A DNA stretch of 64,000 nucleotides from Rhodospirillaceae bacterium (GCA_011523655.1 WTGH01000048.1:1-64000); one strand, 5' to 3'. Numbered from the stretch's first letter, positions 8,268 to 17,790 are shown. Notes: a model not told the origin generated them from the sequence alone. Made by a program: numbers and translations.

Positions 8268-10455
8268 CCCCGGATTGCGACATGCCAGGATCCTCGTAGA
8301 TCGGGTCGGGCCGGTTATCCTCCTGGCCTTCGCGATGTTGCCGGGCGGTTCGCCCGGAACCCTCGCCCAGGAGCCGACGATCGGCAAACAGCCCGTCGTA
8401 ATCACCGCCGACAGCCTGCGCCACGACGAGCGGGGCGGCCGAACGGTCGCCACCGGCAATGTCCAGGTGACCCAGGGCGGCCGGACCGTCCGCGCCGACA
8501 GGGTCGTCTACGACCGTCGGGCCGGCCGGGTGACGGCGCTGGGCAACGTGTCGATCGCCGAGCCGGGCGGCGAAACGGTGTTCGGCGACCGGGTCGTGCT
8601 GTCCGAGGACCTGCGCGACGGGGTGATCGAGCGTCTCCGCATGCTGTTCCCCGACGGTACCCGCCTCGCCGCCAACGGCGCGACGCGCACCGGCGGCCGA
8701 AAGACCGAAATGGCCAAGGTCGTTTTCTCGCCATGCAAACTCTGCGAAGAGGATCCGACGAAAGCGCCGCTGTGGCGGCTGAAGGCCCGCAGGGTGATCC
8801 ACGACTGGAAAACCCGCGATATCGAATATCGCGACGCCTGGCTGGAGATCTACGGGCTGCCGGTGTTCTACTCGCCCTACTTTTCCCATCCCGATCCGAC
8901 GGTCGAGCGGCGCAGCGGGTTCCTGGCGCCGACCTTCGGGACCGGAAAGCAGCGCGGCGCCTGGATCATGACGCCCTACTATTGGCGGATCGGGCGCGAC
9001 CGCGATGCCACCGTGACGCCACTCATTTCGACCCAGGAAAACCCGGTGCTCTTCATGGAATACCGGGAAAGGCTCGAAAGAGGCGCGATCTTCCTCAGAG
9101 GCAGCTACACCTCAGCCAGTCGTCCCAACCCCGAGGTCAGGCCCGTTTTCCGGGACCGGTCGCGCGGACACTTCTTCGGCAAGATCCGTTACGACATCGA
9201 CAAAAACTGGCGTTTCGGCGTCGACGGGAACTGGTCGGCCGACGACACCTACCTGCGCCGGTACGACGTCGCCAATGCCGACAGCCTCAAGAGTTCTGCC
9301 TGGCTCGAGGGCTTTCACGGCCGCAACTACACGGCGTTCAGGCTGCATCATTTCCAGGGCTTGCGGATCGACGACAGCTATCGCACGTCTCCGCTGGTCG
9401 CGCCGTATATCGAGCACGAGCGCTTCGGCGCGACCGTCCCGAGGCTCGGGCGCTGGCATTTCGGCTTCTCGACAGCCAACCTGACCCGGTGGGAAGGCGC
9501 AGACAGCTACCGGACCACGATCAATCTGGGCTGGCGGCTGCCCCACATCCACAGGCCGACCGGCTTGAGTTTCGTCGGCAAATTCGACCTGTTTGCCGAC
9601 GGATATTATGTAGCGCAAGTCGACCGGCCCGCCGCCGCCAAATTCAACGGCTTCGCCGGTCGTTTCCATCCTGTCGCGGAGGTGGAGGTCCGTTATCCGC
9701 TGGTGCGGGAACTGAGCAACGTCCGGCTCGTCGTCGAGCCGCGCGCCGCGCTGATCGGCACGACTTCAGACCTGAACACGTCGAAAATTCCGAACGAGGA
9801 CAGCATCGATTTCGAGCTGGACGACGCGAACCTGTTCTCGGCAAACCGGTATCCCGGCAGGGATCGGGTCGATGACGGCTCCCGTTTCGTTTATGGAGTC
9901 AGCGCCGCATTTCTCGGCAACCGGGGCGGCCAGTCCGAACTGTTCCTCGGCCAGAGTCTGCGCCTTTCGGGCAGCAGAGACTTCGCCCGCGGTTCCGGTC
10001 TTCGGAACACGATGTCCGATCTGGTCGGCCGCTTGCGACTCAACCCGGGGCAATATCTCGATCTGGTGTACCGGTTCCGCCTGGACCCCGCAAATTTCAG
10101 GGCGCAGCGCAACGAGGTGACGACATTCGCCGGAGTTCCCGCGCTCAACATTTCAGCCAGCTACCTGCTGTTCGAGAGCGACGAGCCGGGCACCGATATT
10201 CCGTCGCGCGAAGAGATGGCGTTTGCGGTCCGCTCCGGCGTGACGAAGCAATGGACGATTTTCGGCGGCAGCCGCTGGAACCTGGGGGACGATGCCGGAA
10301 ACCTGAACTGGCAGGTCGGCAGTCAGTTCAACAATGAGTGTTGCACGCTGCGCCTTTCCCTCGGCCAGAGTTTCACGAGAGACCGCGATATCCGGCCGTC
10401 GACCAACTTTCTTTTCCGGCTGGGCCTGAAACACCTGGGCCAGATCGGAGGTTGA
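8260..10455 (+). CDS. lptD: LPS-assembly protein LptD
   Basis: Outer-membrane beta-barrel that inserts LPS into the outer leaflet. It is 731 residues from the ATG at 8260, with a hydrophobic signal region (about residues 10-38, ending GTLAQ). The OstA/LptA-like jellyroll (VVITADSLRHDERGGRTVATG) spans about 45-170 and the LptD barrel the rest. Cysteine pairs are visible as SPCKLC (N-terminal) and NNECC (C-terminal), the expected places for inter-domain disulfides. It overlaps lptG, so expression is coupled to the inner-membrane export permeases. Confidence 0.93.
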   Translation: MASPGLRHARILVDRVGPVILLAFAMLPGGSPGTLAQEPTIGKQPVVITADSLRHDERGGRTVATGNVQVTQGGRTVRADRVVYDRRAGRVTALGNVSIAEPGGETVFGDRVVLSEDLRDGVIERLRMLFPDGTRLAANGATRTGGRKTEMAKVVFSPCKLCEEDPTKAPLWRLKARRVIHDWKTRDIEYRDAWLEIYGLPVFYSPYFSHPDPTVERRSGFLAPTFGTGKQRGAWIMTPYYWRIGRDRDATVTPLISTQENPVLFMEYRERLERGAIFLRGSYTSASRPNPEVRPVFRDRSRGHFFGKIRYDIDKNWRFGVDGNWSADDTYLRRYDVANADSLKSSAWLEGFHGRNYTAFRLHHFQGLRIDDSYRTSPLVAPYIEHERFGATVPRLGRWHFGFSTANLTRWEGADSYRTTINLGWRLPHIHRPTGLSFVGKFDLFADGYYVAQVDRPAAAKFNGFAGRFHPVAEVEVRYPLVRELSNVRLVVEPRAALIGTTSDLNTSKIPNEDSIDFELDDANLFSANRYPGRDRVDDGSRFVYGVSAAFLGNRGGQSELFLGQSLRLSGSRDFARGSGLRNTMSDLVGRLRLNPGQYLDLVYRFRLDPANFRAQRNEVTTFAGVPALNISASYLLFESDEPGTDIPSREEMAFAVRSGVTKQWTIFGGSRWNLGDDAGNLNWQVGSQFNNECCTLRLSLGQSFTRDRDIRPSTNFLFRLGLKHLGQIGG

Positions 10456-10589
10456 GGCGGTCGAAGGCGCGCGGTCGCGCCAGATCCGCGCAACGGTGTG
10501 ATCGGGCGACCTGTTGATATCGCCCGCAGCGGCAGCTTATATCCCTGAACCGTCAGGGCTTTCTCAAACGGGATTGGGAGCGCTATCGA

Positions 10590-11591
10590 ATGTTACGCGC
10601 GGTTGAACTGGCCCGGTCCGCGGCATTGCTCGCCGCGGGGTTTGCGGCGGGTCTCATGACAGGACCGGCGATCGGCCTGACGGCCTGGCTTGCGACCGGA
10701 AGCGCTGCATCGGCGCAGTCTTCCGGCAGCGCCCGCATCGCGGCCGTCGCCAACAACAAGGCGATCACCGTGCTCGATGTCCAGTCGCGCCTTGGCCTCG
10801 TCTTCATGTCGGCCGGCATTCCGGACAATAAGGAAACGCGAAAGAAGCTGCGGCCGCAGATTCTCAACCAGCTGATTGTCGAGGCTATCCAGCTCCATGA
10901 AGCCGCGCGAATCGGCGTCTCGGTCAGCGACAGGGAAATCGCCCGCGCGCTGGCAAAGATCGAGAAAGGCAACGGGATGCCGAGCGGTCAGCTGCTCAAG
11001 ATATTGCGCCGCCGCAACGTCAATCCGGTCGCGATCGTCGATCAGGTCAGGGCGTCGATCGCCTGGACCAAGGTCATCCGGCGGATTTTCGCATCCCGCA
11101 CCCGGATTTCCGAGCCGGAGATCGACGAAGCGATCGCCCGGCTCAACGCCAACAAGGACAAGCTGGTATACCGCATTCTCGAAATCTACATTCCGTTCGA
11201 CCGGGAAAGCGGCGACAGCGCGCTGCGCACCACGCGGCGGCTGATCGCGCAAATCCGGCGCGGCGCCAGCTTCGGCGGACTGGCGCGGCAGTTTTCCCAG
11301 GCGAGCACGGCGGGTAAGGGCGGCGATATGGGGTTTGTCTTCGAGGGCCAGTTGCCGCCCGAGCTGGATGCCGCCATCAAGCGGGTGAAACCCGGCCAGG
11401 TGATCGGGCCGGTGCGGACCGCCTCCGGATATTACCTTCTCGCCCTGGTTTCGAAACGCCCCTACGGCGCCGGCCAGCCGCCGACCCGCAAGGAGGTCGC
11501 CGATAGCCTGTTCGATCGCAAGGTCGGCGTCCGCGCCCGCCAGTATCTGCGCGACCTGCGCCGCGCCGCCACCATAGACATCAGGATTTGA
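10590..11591 (+). CDS. surA: SurA-type periplasmic peptidyl-prolyl isomerase/chaperone
   Basis: Periplasmic chaperone for outer-membrane proteins such as LptD. It is 333 residues: a long signal peptide (to about residue 42, SAASAQ), a SurA N-terminal chaperone domain (IAAVANNKAITVLDVQSRL and onward to about 170), and a single parvulin (PpiC) domain (about 185-300) containing GGDMGFVFEGQLPPEL and GPVRTASGYYLL. Enterobacterial SurA has two parvulin domains; one is common in alphaproteobacteria. GGGAG precedes the ATG. The stop overlaps the pdxA start. The lptD-surA-pdxA-rsmA order supports the call. Confidence 0.9.
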   Translation: MLRAVELARSAALLAAGFAAGLMTGPAIGLTAWLATGSAASAQSSGSARIAAVANNKAITVLDVQSRLGLVFMSAGIPDNKETRKKLRPQILNQLIVEAIQLHEAARIGVSVSDREIARALAKIEKGNGMPSGQLLKILRRRNVNPVAIVDQVRASIAWTKVIRRIFASRTRISEPEIDEAIARLNANKDKLVYRILEIYIPFDRESGDSALRTTRRLIAQIRRGASFGGLARQFSQASTAGKGGDMGFVFEGQLPPELDAAIKRVKPGQVIGPVRTASGYYLLALVSKRPYGAGQPPTRKEVADSLFDRKVGVRARQYLRDLRRAATIDIRI

Positions 11592-12682
11592 CGCCAGCCG
11601 TGTCTCCGGCGCCGGCTTCCGCAATCTCCGAACCGGACTGTCGTAAACGGGACGATGCCGCTTCCGCCCCGGCGCTGGCCCTGACCATGGGGGAACCGGC
11701 CGGCATCGGCGGCGAGATTGCGCTCAAGGCGTGGTGCGCCGGGCGGGCAGGGAAGACCGGCGATATTCCGCCCTTTTTCGCGATCGATTCGCCGGATCGG
11801 CTGCGCGCGCTTGCCGGCCTGCCCGGCTGTGCGGCGCCCGTCGTACCGATCGCCCGCGCAGACGAAGCGGGTGCGGCTTTCGGCGACGGCCTGCCGGTCC
11901 TGCCGCTGCGCGCCGCCGTCGGCGGCACGACCGGCCGGCCTGACGCGAATTCCGCCGCAGCCGTGATCGAGAGCATCGACCGCGCGATCGACCTGGTGCG
12001 CCGGGGCCATGCCGGCGCCATGGTGACCAACCCGATCCAGAAAGCGCCCCTGATGGCCGCCGGGTTCGGCTTTCCGGGCCATACGGACTATCTCCGGCAC
12101 CGTGCCGGCGGCGGGCCCGTCGTCATGATGCTTGCGAGTCCCATGCTGCGCGTCAGCCTGGTAACCGCGCATGTTCCGCTGGCGCAGGTTGCCGCCCTCC
12201 TGACGGTCGATACGGTCGAGACCGCCGGCCGGATCACGGCCGATGCGCTGCGCCGGGATTTCGGGGTTGCGAAGCCGCGGCTCGCCTTCGCAGGCCTCAA
12301 TCCCCATGCCGGCGAAGCCGGTGCGCTGGGCCGCGAGGAAACCGGGATCGTTGCGCCGGCGATCGCTGCGCTGCGCGACGCCGGCATCGATGCGTCCGGC
12401 CCGTACCCGGCCGATACCCTGTTCCACGAGGCGGCGCGGGCGACCTACGACGCCGCGGTCTGCATGTATCACGATCAGGGGCTGATTCCGCTCAAGACCC
12501 TGGATATCGAGCGCGGCGTCAACGTAACACTGGGACTGCCGTGGATCCGGACATCGCCCGATCACGGCACGGCGCTCGACATTGCGGGCACCGGACGCGC
12601 CAGCCCGTCCAGCCTGATCGCGGCGCTGCAGATGGCGGCGGCCATGGCGCAGCGCCGGGCGCCGGCCCCGGCCGGCGGCTGA
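11588..12682 (+). CDS. pdxA: 4-hydroxythreonine-4-phosphate dehydrogenase
   Basis: NAD-dependent step of the DXP-dependent pyridoxal-5'-phosphate pathway. At 364 residues, conserved sequence starts at LALTMGEPAGIGGEI (about residue 31). GHTDYL and VCMYHDQGLIPLK carry metal-binding histidines, and LGLPWIRTSPDHGTALDIAG closes the family signature. The chosen start is the TTG at 11588 overlapping surA's stop (TTGA); a GTG at 11600 is an alternative. The first 30 residues are not conserved family sequence. Confidence 0.93.
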   Translation: MTPAVSPAPASAISEPDCRKRDDAASAPALALTMGEPAGIGGEIALKAWCAGRAGKTGDIPPFFAIDSPDRLRALAGLPGCAAPVVPIARADEAGAAFGDGLPVLPLRAAVGGTTGRPDANSAAAVIESIDRAIDLVRRGHAGAMVTNPIQKAPLMAAGFGFPGHTDYLRHRAGGGPVVMMLASPMLRVSLVTAHVPLAQVAALLTVDTVETAGRITADALRRDFGVAKPRLAFAGLNPHAGEAGALGREETGIVAPAIAALRDAGIDASGPYPADTLFHEAARATYDAAVCMYHDQGLIPLKTLDIERGVNVTLGLPWIRTSPDHGTALDIAGTGRASPSSLIAALQMAAAMAQRRAPAPAGG

Positions 12683-12688
12683 GCGGGC

Positions 12689-13564
12689 GTGCCCGAACCG
12701 GCGGCCCTTTCCGACCTGCCGCCGCTGCGCGATGTCGTCCGCCGGCACGGCCTCGCGGCCCGCAGGGACCTGGGCCAGCATTTTCTGCTCGACGCCAACC
12801 TGACCGACCGGATAGCCCGGGCCGCCCGCAGCCCCGGCGAGGCCGACCTGTCGCGCGGAACCGTGATCGAGGTCGGCCCCGGTCCGGGCGGCCTGACCCG
12901 CTCGCTGCTGCGCGCAGGCGCACGGGTTCTGGCGATAGAGGTCGACGGCCGGGCGCTCGCCGCCCTCGCCGAACTCGCCGTGCGCGCCGAAGGCCGGCTG
13001 GTCACGATCGAAGCCGACGCGCTGGAGTTGAACCCGCAATCGGCGGCGCGGAAACACGGCCTGCCGCCGCCCTACCGGATCGTCAGCAACCTGCCCTACA
13101 ATATCGGCACGCCCCTGCTGGTCCGCTGGCTGAACGACCTGGCGGATATCGAACGCATGGTCCTGATGTTCCAGCGCGAAGTCGCCGACCGGCTGACCGC
13201 CCGGCCAGCCTCGAAAGCCTACGGCAGGCTTTCCGTCCTTACCCAGTGGCTTTGCGAGGCGGTGCCGTTGTTCGGCCTGCCGGCCGCCGCCTTCACGCCG
13301 CCGCCGAAAGTCGCGTCCGCCGTCGTCTCGCTGCGACCGCGCGCAGCGCCGCTCGCGCCGGCTGACAGTGCATGTCTCGAACGGGTCACTGCGGCGGCGT
13401 TCGGCCAGCGCCGCAAGATGTTGCGCCAGAGCCTGAAACCGCTGCTGGCCGAGCCGGCAAAGGCGCTCCTGTCGCTCGACATCGACCCGACTGCCCGGGG
13501 CGAAACCCTGACGGTGGTGCAATTTTGCGCCGTAGCCCGGTCGGTCGCGGCGCAGGGCGGATGA
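12689..13564 (+). CDS. rsmA: 16S rRNA (adenine1518/1519-N6) dimethyltransferase
   Basis: KsgA/RsmA dimethylates two adjacent adenines near the 3' end of 16S rRNA during 30S maturation. It is 291 residues with a GTG start. Motifs are GQHFLLDANL (about 29-38), the SAM-binding IEVGPGPGGLTRSLL (about 52-66), and the catalytic NLPYNIGTPLL (about 135-145). It lies 6 bases after pdxA and closes the lpt-surA operon. The C-terminal helical domain is complete. Confidence 0.95.
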   Translation: MPEPAALSDLPPLRDVVRRHGLAARRDLGQHFLLDANLTDRIARAARSPGEADLSRGTVIEVGPGPGGLTRSLLRAGARVLAIEVDGRALAALAELAVRAEGRLVTIEADALELNPQSAARKHGLPPPYRIVSNLPYNIGTPLLVRWLNDLADIERMVLMFQREVADRLTARPASKAYGRLSVLTQWLCEAVPLFGLPAAAFTPPPKVASAVVSLRPRAAPLAPADSACLERVTAAAFGQRRKMLRQSLKPLLAEPAKALLSLDIDPTARGETLTVVQFCAVARSVAAQGG

Positions 13565-13651
13565 ACGGCCGTCCGGCCCTCCGGCGGGGGCCGAAGACGG
13601 AAGTCGCAATCTTCCGGATATCCCGGCCGGCCGCGGAGCCGGCCCGCCGCA

Positions 13652-14269
13652 TTACCGCGAGTAGAACTCGATGACCAGGTTCGGTTCCATCTGGACCGGG
13701 TAGGGGACGTCCGCCAGGCCGGGGCCGCGGACGAACCGGCCGCGCATCTTCTCGAAATCGACCGTCAGGTATTCCGGCACGTCGCGCTCGACCTGTTCCT
13801 GGGCGTCGAGGACCAGCGGCAGCTCGCGGGACTTTTCCTTGATTTCCACGACGTCGCCGTCCTTCACCATGTAGGACGGGATGTTCACCTTCTTGCCGTT
13901 CACCAGGATATGGCCGTGGTTGATGAACTGGCGGGCGGCGAACACGGTCGGCACGAATTTCATGCGGTAGACCGTGGCGTCGAGGCGGCGCTCCAGCAAT
14001 TCGATCAGGTTCTCGCCGGTGTCGCCGCGGCGGCGCACCGCGTCGTCGTAGTAGCGGCGGAACTGCTTCTCGCCGATGTTGCCGTAATAGCCCTTCAGCT
14101 TCTGCTTGGCCTGAAGCTGGACGCCGAAATCGGACAACTTACGCCGGCGCGACTGGCCGTGTTGGCCGGGGCCGTATTCGCGCTTGTTGTAGGGGCTTTT
14201 CGGGCGTCCCCACAGATTGACGCCCAGGCGGCGCGAAATCTTCTCCTTGGAGGAGAGGCGCTTGCTCAT
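13652..14269 (-). CDS. rpsD: 30S ribosomal protein S4
   Basis: Primary 16S rRNA-binding protein that nucleates 30S assembly. It is 205 residues, the usual length. It begins [16 protein letters not shown], with [17 protein letters not shown] typical of the N-terminal half, the S4 RNA-binding fold about residues 94-155, and the end NLVIEFYSR. The start at 14269 has GGAG about 7 bases upstream; the open frame continues far upstream but has no family sequence there. It is monocistronic here, convergent with rsmA. Confidence 0.98.
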   Translation of the reverse strand: MSKRLSSKEKISRRLGVNLWGRPKSPYNKREYGPGQHGQSRRRKLSDFGVQLQAKQKLKGYYGNIGEKQFRRYYDDAVRRRGDTGENLIELLERRLDATVYRMKFVPTVFAARQFINHGHILVNGKKVNIPSYMVKDGDVVEIKEKSRELPLVLDAQEQVERDVPEYLTVDFEKMRGRFVRGPGLADVPYPVQMEPNLVIEFYSR

Positions 14270-14493
14270 CGCTATACTCCGTGTCCCGGCAACGGAGGCG
14301 TGAAGGCCGGCCCGCGCCGATGTTGTTGTCTCATCCTGCGCAGGGCCTTCGGCGGAAGGCCCGTGGCGGCCGGAAACGAAGCCCGGCGCCCGCGTCAGCA
14401 GGATCGAGGCGCGGAAGTAGGAGGGGGCGGCCGCCCTGTCAATCGGCGCCGCCACGGCGCAAGGGGCGGCGAAACGGCGCGGCGCTGCAACTC

Positions 14494-14553
14494 CGCCCAG
14501 TCCCGGCCCGCCCAGTCCCGGTCCGCCCGGTCCCGGCCCGCTCAGTCCCGGCC
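14494..14553. repeat. Four-copy 15-bp tandem repeat
   Basis: Four direct copies of a 15-base unit close to CGCCCAGTCCCGGCC (14494-14508, 14509-14523, 14524-14538, 14539-14553), each differing by one or two bases. The last copy overlaps the 3' end of the hydrolase gene (stop at 14542). It looks like replication slippage in a GC-rich gap; copy number may vary between strains. Confidence 0.8.
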
Positions 14554-15387
14554 CGCTTCGACGATCTTGGCGGCGAGCAGTTCGGGATTGGTGAAGCAGG
14601 CTTCGTGACCGCCGGGCATCTGCACCAGCCGGCACAGGCCGAGGCGCGCCGTGAACCGCGGGTGCCAGGCGAAATCGCCCGGCGGCATGGCGATGTCTTC
14701 CGTGCAGTTGATATAGGAGCGCGGAGTTTTCAGCTCGTGGAAGGTTTTCAGCGCCACCCGGTCGGTCAGCGTCCGCAGCGGATGCGGCGTCGTCAGTTCG
14801 TAGGTCTTCTGGGCGAGCGCCAGGTCGGCATCGTTCATGAACGCCTCGCGCCACACCGGGAACGGCAGTTTGACCGCGCCCGGGCCGTAGGCCCCGGACG
14901 CCGCGATCGCATCCATCAGCTGCTTGTAATGCGGCGGGCTGACCGATTCGATCGATTCGCCGTCGTTCAGCACGAAGGCGTTCCAGTAGACCAGCCGCCG
15001 GATGCGGTCGGGCAGCTCCTCCGCCATCCGGGAGATGATCGTGCCGCCGTAGGAATGGCCGAGGAGCACGAAATCCTTCAGGTCGTTTTCCACGACATAG
15101 TCGACGGCCGACTTGACGGCGTCGCTGTGCCCGACGGTCCGGTCGATGTCCTTGCCGGGCCCGTTGCCGGCCAGGGTCGGTGTGTGGACGGTGTGCCCGG
15201 CCTTGCGCAGCGGTTTCGCAACGTCGTCCCACAACGCGCCATAGTGCCAGGCGCCGTGAATCAGCACGAATGTCGTCATGTTTGCCTCCTGCTTCGGTGT
15301 CCCGGCGGCCAGAACGGTTGTCGGGGCCGTGGCCAGCGCGCCCGCCGCGCCCGCCCCTTGCATGAACTGTCTGCGGTGGATGGTCAT
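14542..15387 (-). CDS. Tat-exported alpha/beta hydrolase
   Basis: A 281-residue alpha/beta-hydrolase fold protein. The N-terminus [10 protein letters not shown] with a following Ala-rich hydrophobic stretch is a twin-arginine signal (RR at residues 5-6, likely cleavage near residue 28), so it acts in the periplasm. The nucleophile elbow GHSYGG puts the catalytic Ser at 112; HGAW (44-47) is the oxyanion region and GGHEACF supplies His261. It resembles salicylate-esterase/EstC-like hydrolases; substrate unknown. It is divergent from the AraC-type gene across 137 bases, which may regulate it. Confidence 0.85.
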   Translation of the reverse strand: MTIHRRQFMQGAGAAGALATAPTTVLAAGTPKQEANMTTFVLIHGAWHYGALWDDVAKPLRKAGHTVHTPTLAGNGPGKDIDRTVGHSDAVKSAVDYVVENDLKDFVLLGHSYGGTIISRMAEELPDRIRRLVYWNAFVLNDGESIESVSPPHYKQLMDAIAASGAYGPGAVKLPFPVWREAFMNDADLALAQKTYELTTPHPLRTLTDRVALKTFHELKTPRSYINCTEDIAMPPGDFAWHPRFTARLGLCRLVQMPGGHEACFTNPELLAAKIVEAGRD

Positions 15388-15524
15388 CGGTCTGCTCCCT
15401 CATGCCCGAGTGCCGGCCGGCGACCGCAGAATTGCCCCGGCCATCGCACTGCCTTATCCTGACAAAAGCGCCGGGCCGGTTCCCGGCCCATAGCGCACCG
15501 GAACGGGACTCGAGGGAACGCTCC

Positions 15525-16523
15525 ATGGCCCGCGAGGCCGGACAGGCGCCGTGCGCGCGGAACAGGCGGTACGAAGTTTGGCGCACCGCGGATGTCGCCG
15601 AGCCGGATCGCTTCGCCTATTTCCGCGAGGCGGTCTGCGAAGCCTTCATGGACCTGACGCCCGAACACGACCGTTCGGGCCCGTTCGACGCCGAGGTCGA
15701 GTCCGTGCCGCTGGCCGAGGGCGCGGTAAACCGGGTGCGCGGCACGCCGCACCATGTCCGGCGAACGCCGGCGCAGATCCGGCGGACGGCCGAACAGTGC
15801 TTCTTCCTCAACATCCAGCTCAAGTCCGAGTGCGTCATCGAGCAGAACAGCCGCGCGGTCCGCCTCCGGCCCGGACAGGTCGCCCTGTTCGGCAGCGACC
15901 TGCCCTTCCGGATTTTCCACCCCGAGGGGCGCGATATGAGCGTCGCCTCCTTCTGGCTGCCGCGCCGCCAGGTCGAGGAGTCGTTTCCCGGCGGGCGAAT
16001 ACCGGGCATCCGCCGGGTTTCCGACCATCCGTTCCTCGGCCCGCTGATCGCGTCGGCCGCGCGCACCCTGAACAGAAGCGCCCGCGCCATCGGCCCCGCC
16101 GACTGCAGCCTCATGCTGGAGAGCCTGATCCGGCTGGCGGCGCAGGCCGGCTCAGGCAACCGCGATCCGGGTGTTGCGCCCGAAACGCTCCGTCCGGCCC
16201 TGCTGGCGGCCGTCCTGGAACATGTCGAGAGCCGCGTGCAGGACCCGGGCCTCTCGGTCGGCGGCGTCGCCGCGCATTTCGGCATCAGCAAACGCTACGT
16301 TCACAAGATCTTCGAGCCGACCGGAGAGACCTTTTCCCGGCATGTGCTGAACTGCCGGCTCGAACGGACGGCTGCGGAACTGACGGCGCCGGAGCAGGCG
16401 CGGACGCCGATCGCCGAGATCGCCTACCGCAACGGCTTCTCCGACCTGTCCTATTTCAACCGCCGCTTCAAGGCGCATTTCCAGGCGACGCCGCGGGAGG
16501 TGCGGAGGAACGTACGCCGTTAA
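15525..16523 (+). CDS. AraC-family transcriptional regulator
   Basis: A 332-residue regulator with a C-terminal AraC DNA-binding domain (about residues 230-330). Its two HTH units are seen in [16 protein letters not shown] and [21 protein letters not shown]. The N-terminal half resembles the AraC-binding-like sensor domain found in FeaR-type regulators. I chose the ATG at 15525; the frame is open 41 codons further up, but that part lacks family sequence. It is divergent from the Tat hydrolase, its most likely target. Confidence 0.88.
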   Translation: MAREAGQAPCARNRRYEVWRTADVAEPDRFAYFREAVCEAFMDLTPEHDRSGPFDAEVESVPLAEGAVNRVRGTPHHVRRTPAQIRRTAEQCFFLNIQLKSECVIEQNSRAVRLRPGQVALFGSDLPFRIFHPEGRDMSVASFWLPRRQVEESFPGGRIPGIRRVSDHPFLGPLIASAARTLNRSARAIGPADCSLMLESLIRLAAQAGSGNRDPGVAPETLRPALLAAVLEHVESRVQDPGLSVGGVAAHFGISKRYVHKIFEPTGETFSRHVLNCRLERTAAELTAPEQARTPIAEIAYRNGFSDLSYFNRRFKAHFQATPREVRRNVRR

Positions 16524-16658
16524 ACCGTTTCTGCGGAACGGCGCAGGCGCAGCGCAGAGAACTTCAGATAAAATTGCTATTTTCGCTTGAATTTGCTGTA
16601 ACATTTCCTATAATATGAGATAGTTCCACCACTACCGGACATTCCCCCGGCGGAAACC

Positions 16659-16685
16659 GACATTTCATGACATATCCTGACATCC
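16659..16685. repeat. 10-bp-period GACATTTCAT-type repeat (copy A)
   Basis: Three tandem units spaced exactly 10 bases: GACATTTCAT, GACATATCCT, GACATCC. Related copies occur at 17080-17097, 17814-17831, 55408-55434 and 55484-55512, all intergenic. The period is close to one DNA helical turn. Confidence 0.7.
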
Positions 16686-16852
16686 ACCCTGGAGTGGGCC
16701 CTTGGGCCGGAATGACGGAAGGGGTGAAGAGAAGGCACAATGACGAATCATGACATCGCCGCACATCCCCCAAGGGCGCCGCTCGACTTTCCCTCCCCCA
16801 AGGATTCTTCTGCGAAATGCCGCGAGTATCCGCCAGCGGACACTTTCCTATT

Positions 16853-16876
16853 CCTCCCCCTCTTCAGAGGGGGAGG
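16853..16876. repeat. Perfect hairpin, 11-bp arms
   Basis: CCTCCCCCTCT (16853-16863) and its exact reverse complement AGAGGGGGAGG (16866-16876) around a TC centre. A close relative with one base missing lies at about 16955-16978 in the opposite sense. Together they look like a REP-type palindromic element. Confidence 0.65.
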
Positions 16877-17079
16877 CCAGGTGGGGGTGCCGTCGCGCCG
16901 GCATGGCCCTGCAAGCGCGCGGACACCCCCATCGACCTCGCTTGCGCTCGGCCACTTCCCCCTCTGAAGAGGGGAAGGACAAGTCTACGGCGGCCTTGCC
17001 GTTTCGCAGAGGAAACCCCAAGGGGAGGGGGACGTATCGAATCCACGAGATTGGCCGGGAACGGAAAGACATGACCAAT

Positions 17080-17097
17080 CATGACATTTCCTGACAC
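17080..17097 (+). repeat. 18-bp direct repeat, left copy
   Basis: CATGACATTTCCTGACAC, identical to 17814-17831 in the same orientation. The two copies bracket the whole vapBC module and its operator. It also belongs to the 10-bp-period family. Confidence 0.85.
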
Positions 17098-17158
17098 ATG
17101 CGCAGGGCGTCCCGAGCGTCTCCGCCGCACAGGTGCAGGACGGCCGCCCCGCGTGCCG

Positions 17159-17548
17159 TCAGACGGTCTGCAGGCCGAGATGGGCTTCGATGACGTCGAA
17201 ATCCCGGTCGGCATGGAGCAAGCGATGGCCGTTCTCCAGGCAGAAGGTCGCGATCAGCATGTCGATCGTCTTGCGCACGGTCACGCCGCGCGCACGCAGG
17301 CGGCGATAGTTCCGGGCGCTGGCGAGAGCGATCTCCCGGCCGACCATCGGTGCGAAAAACAGTGTATCGAGAGCGTTGCGGGCGCGGCGGGCGTCGCGGC
17401 TGCTGCGAAACCCTTGCAGTACCTCGCACAGGATGAGATCGCCGGTCAGCACCGGCTCGACGCCGAGAATATCGTCGAGCAGCGCGGTTTGCCTGGTTGC
17501 AGCCCCGTTGAAGAAATCGATCCAGACCGACGAGTCGACGACGATCAC
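17159..17548 (-). CDS. vapC: VapC-type PIN-domain ribonuclease toxin
   Basis: A 129-residue PIN-domain endoribonuclease. All four acidic active-site positions are visible: Asp5 (MIVVDSSVWIDFF), Glu42 (CEVLQGF), Asp96 (KTIDMLIA) and Asp114 (HADRDF, with Asp116 nearby). The length matches VapC toxins, which cleave tRNA or rRNA. Its start overlaps the antitoxin's stop by 4 bases, the standard TA coupling. It appears intact and functional. Confidence 0.92.
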   Translation of the reverse strand: MIVVDSSVWIDFFNGAATRQTALLDDILGVEPVLTGDLILCEVLQGFRSSRDARRARNALDTLFFAPMVGREIALASARNYRRLRARGVTVRKTIDMLIATFCLENGHRLLHADRDFDVIEAHLGLQTV

Positions 17549-17739
17549 CGGTCCCGCCGCATCTCGTCGAGGGAGCCTTCCCAGCGCAGCCTGCCGCGCA
17601 GGGCGCGCAGCCGGGCCTGCCGCCGCGTTCTCACCAGCAGGCGCAACCCTTCCTCCACGGCGGCTTTTTTCGTCTTGCAGCCGCTCGCTTTCAGGGCCTC
17701 CGCCATAAGGTCGTCGTCGATCTCGATATTGGTTCGCAT
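17545..17739 (-). CDS. vapB: VapB-type antitoxin
   Basis: A 64-residue antitoxin immediately upstream of vapC. MRTNIEIDDDLMAEALKASG is the ribbon-helix-helix DNA-binding segment typical of this VapB class, and the basic C-terminus (LRWEGSLDEMRR) would thread into the toxin. No Shine-Dalgarno is evident; a large palindrome abuts the start codon, so the operon is probably autorepressed. Confidence 0.9.
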   Translation of the reverse strand: MRTNIEIDDDLMAEALKASGCKTKKAAVEEGLRLLVRTRRQARLRALRGRLRWEGSLDEMRRDR

Positions 17740-17740
17740 G

Positions 17741-17783
17741 GCAGCTTATGTGTATGATTTAGAAAAATATACACATAAGCTGC
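17741..17783 (-). promoter_or_regulatory. vapBC operator palindrome
   Basis: Perfect inverted repeat with 15-bp arms: GCAGCTTATGTGTAT (17741-17755) and ATACACATAAGCTGC (17769-17783), 13-base AT-rich spacer. It ends one base before the vapB start codon. The probable -10 region (TGTATA or TATATT, complement of 17766-17773) lies inside it, so VapB binding would block transcription. Confidence 0.85.
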
Positions 17784-17790
17784 CGCCGCC

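Larger units (their letters stand above)
16524..17158. other. Repeat-rich intergenic region
   Basis: About 635 bases without a convincing gene. It contains 10-bp-period GACATTTCAT-like repeats at 16659-16685, a related fragment near 16740-16756, two polypyrimidine/polypurine hairpins (16853-16876 and about 16955-16978), and one copy of the perfect 18-bp repeat (17080-17097). Short open frames on both strands show no protein features. It is a mosaic of dispersed elements next to the vapBC module. Confidence 0.7.

Noticed and set aside
11462..13609. 715-codon minus-strand open frame over pdxA and rsmA
   Set aside because: Antisense shadow; both genes on the other strand have clear family motifs.
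14270..15586. N-terminal extension of the rpsD frame (total 644 codons)
   Set aside because: Family sequence begins at 14269; the rest overlaps the Tat hydrolase in another frame.
16853..16978. CRISPR-like repeat array
   Set aside because: Only two inverted polypyrimidine hairpins, no regularly spaced repeats or spacers.
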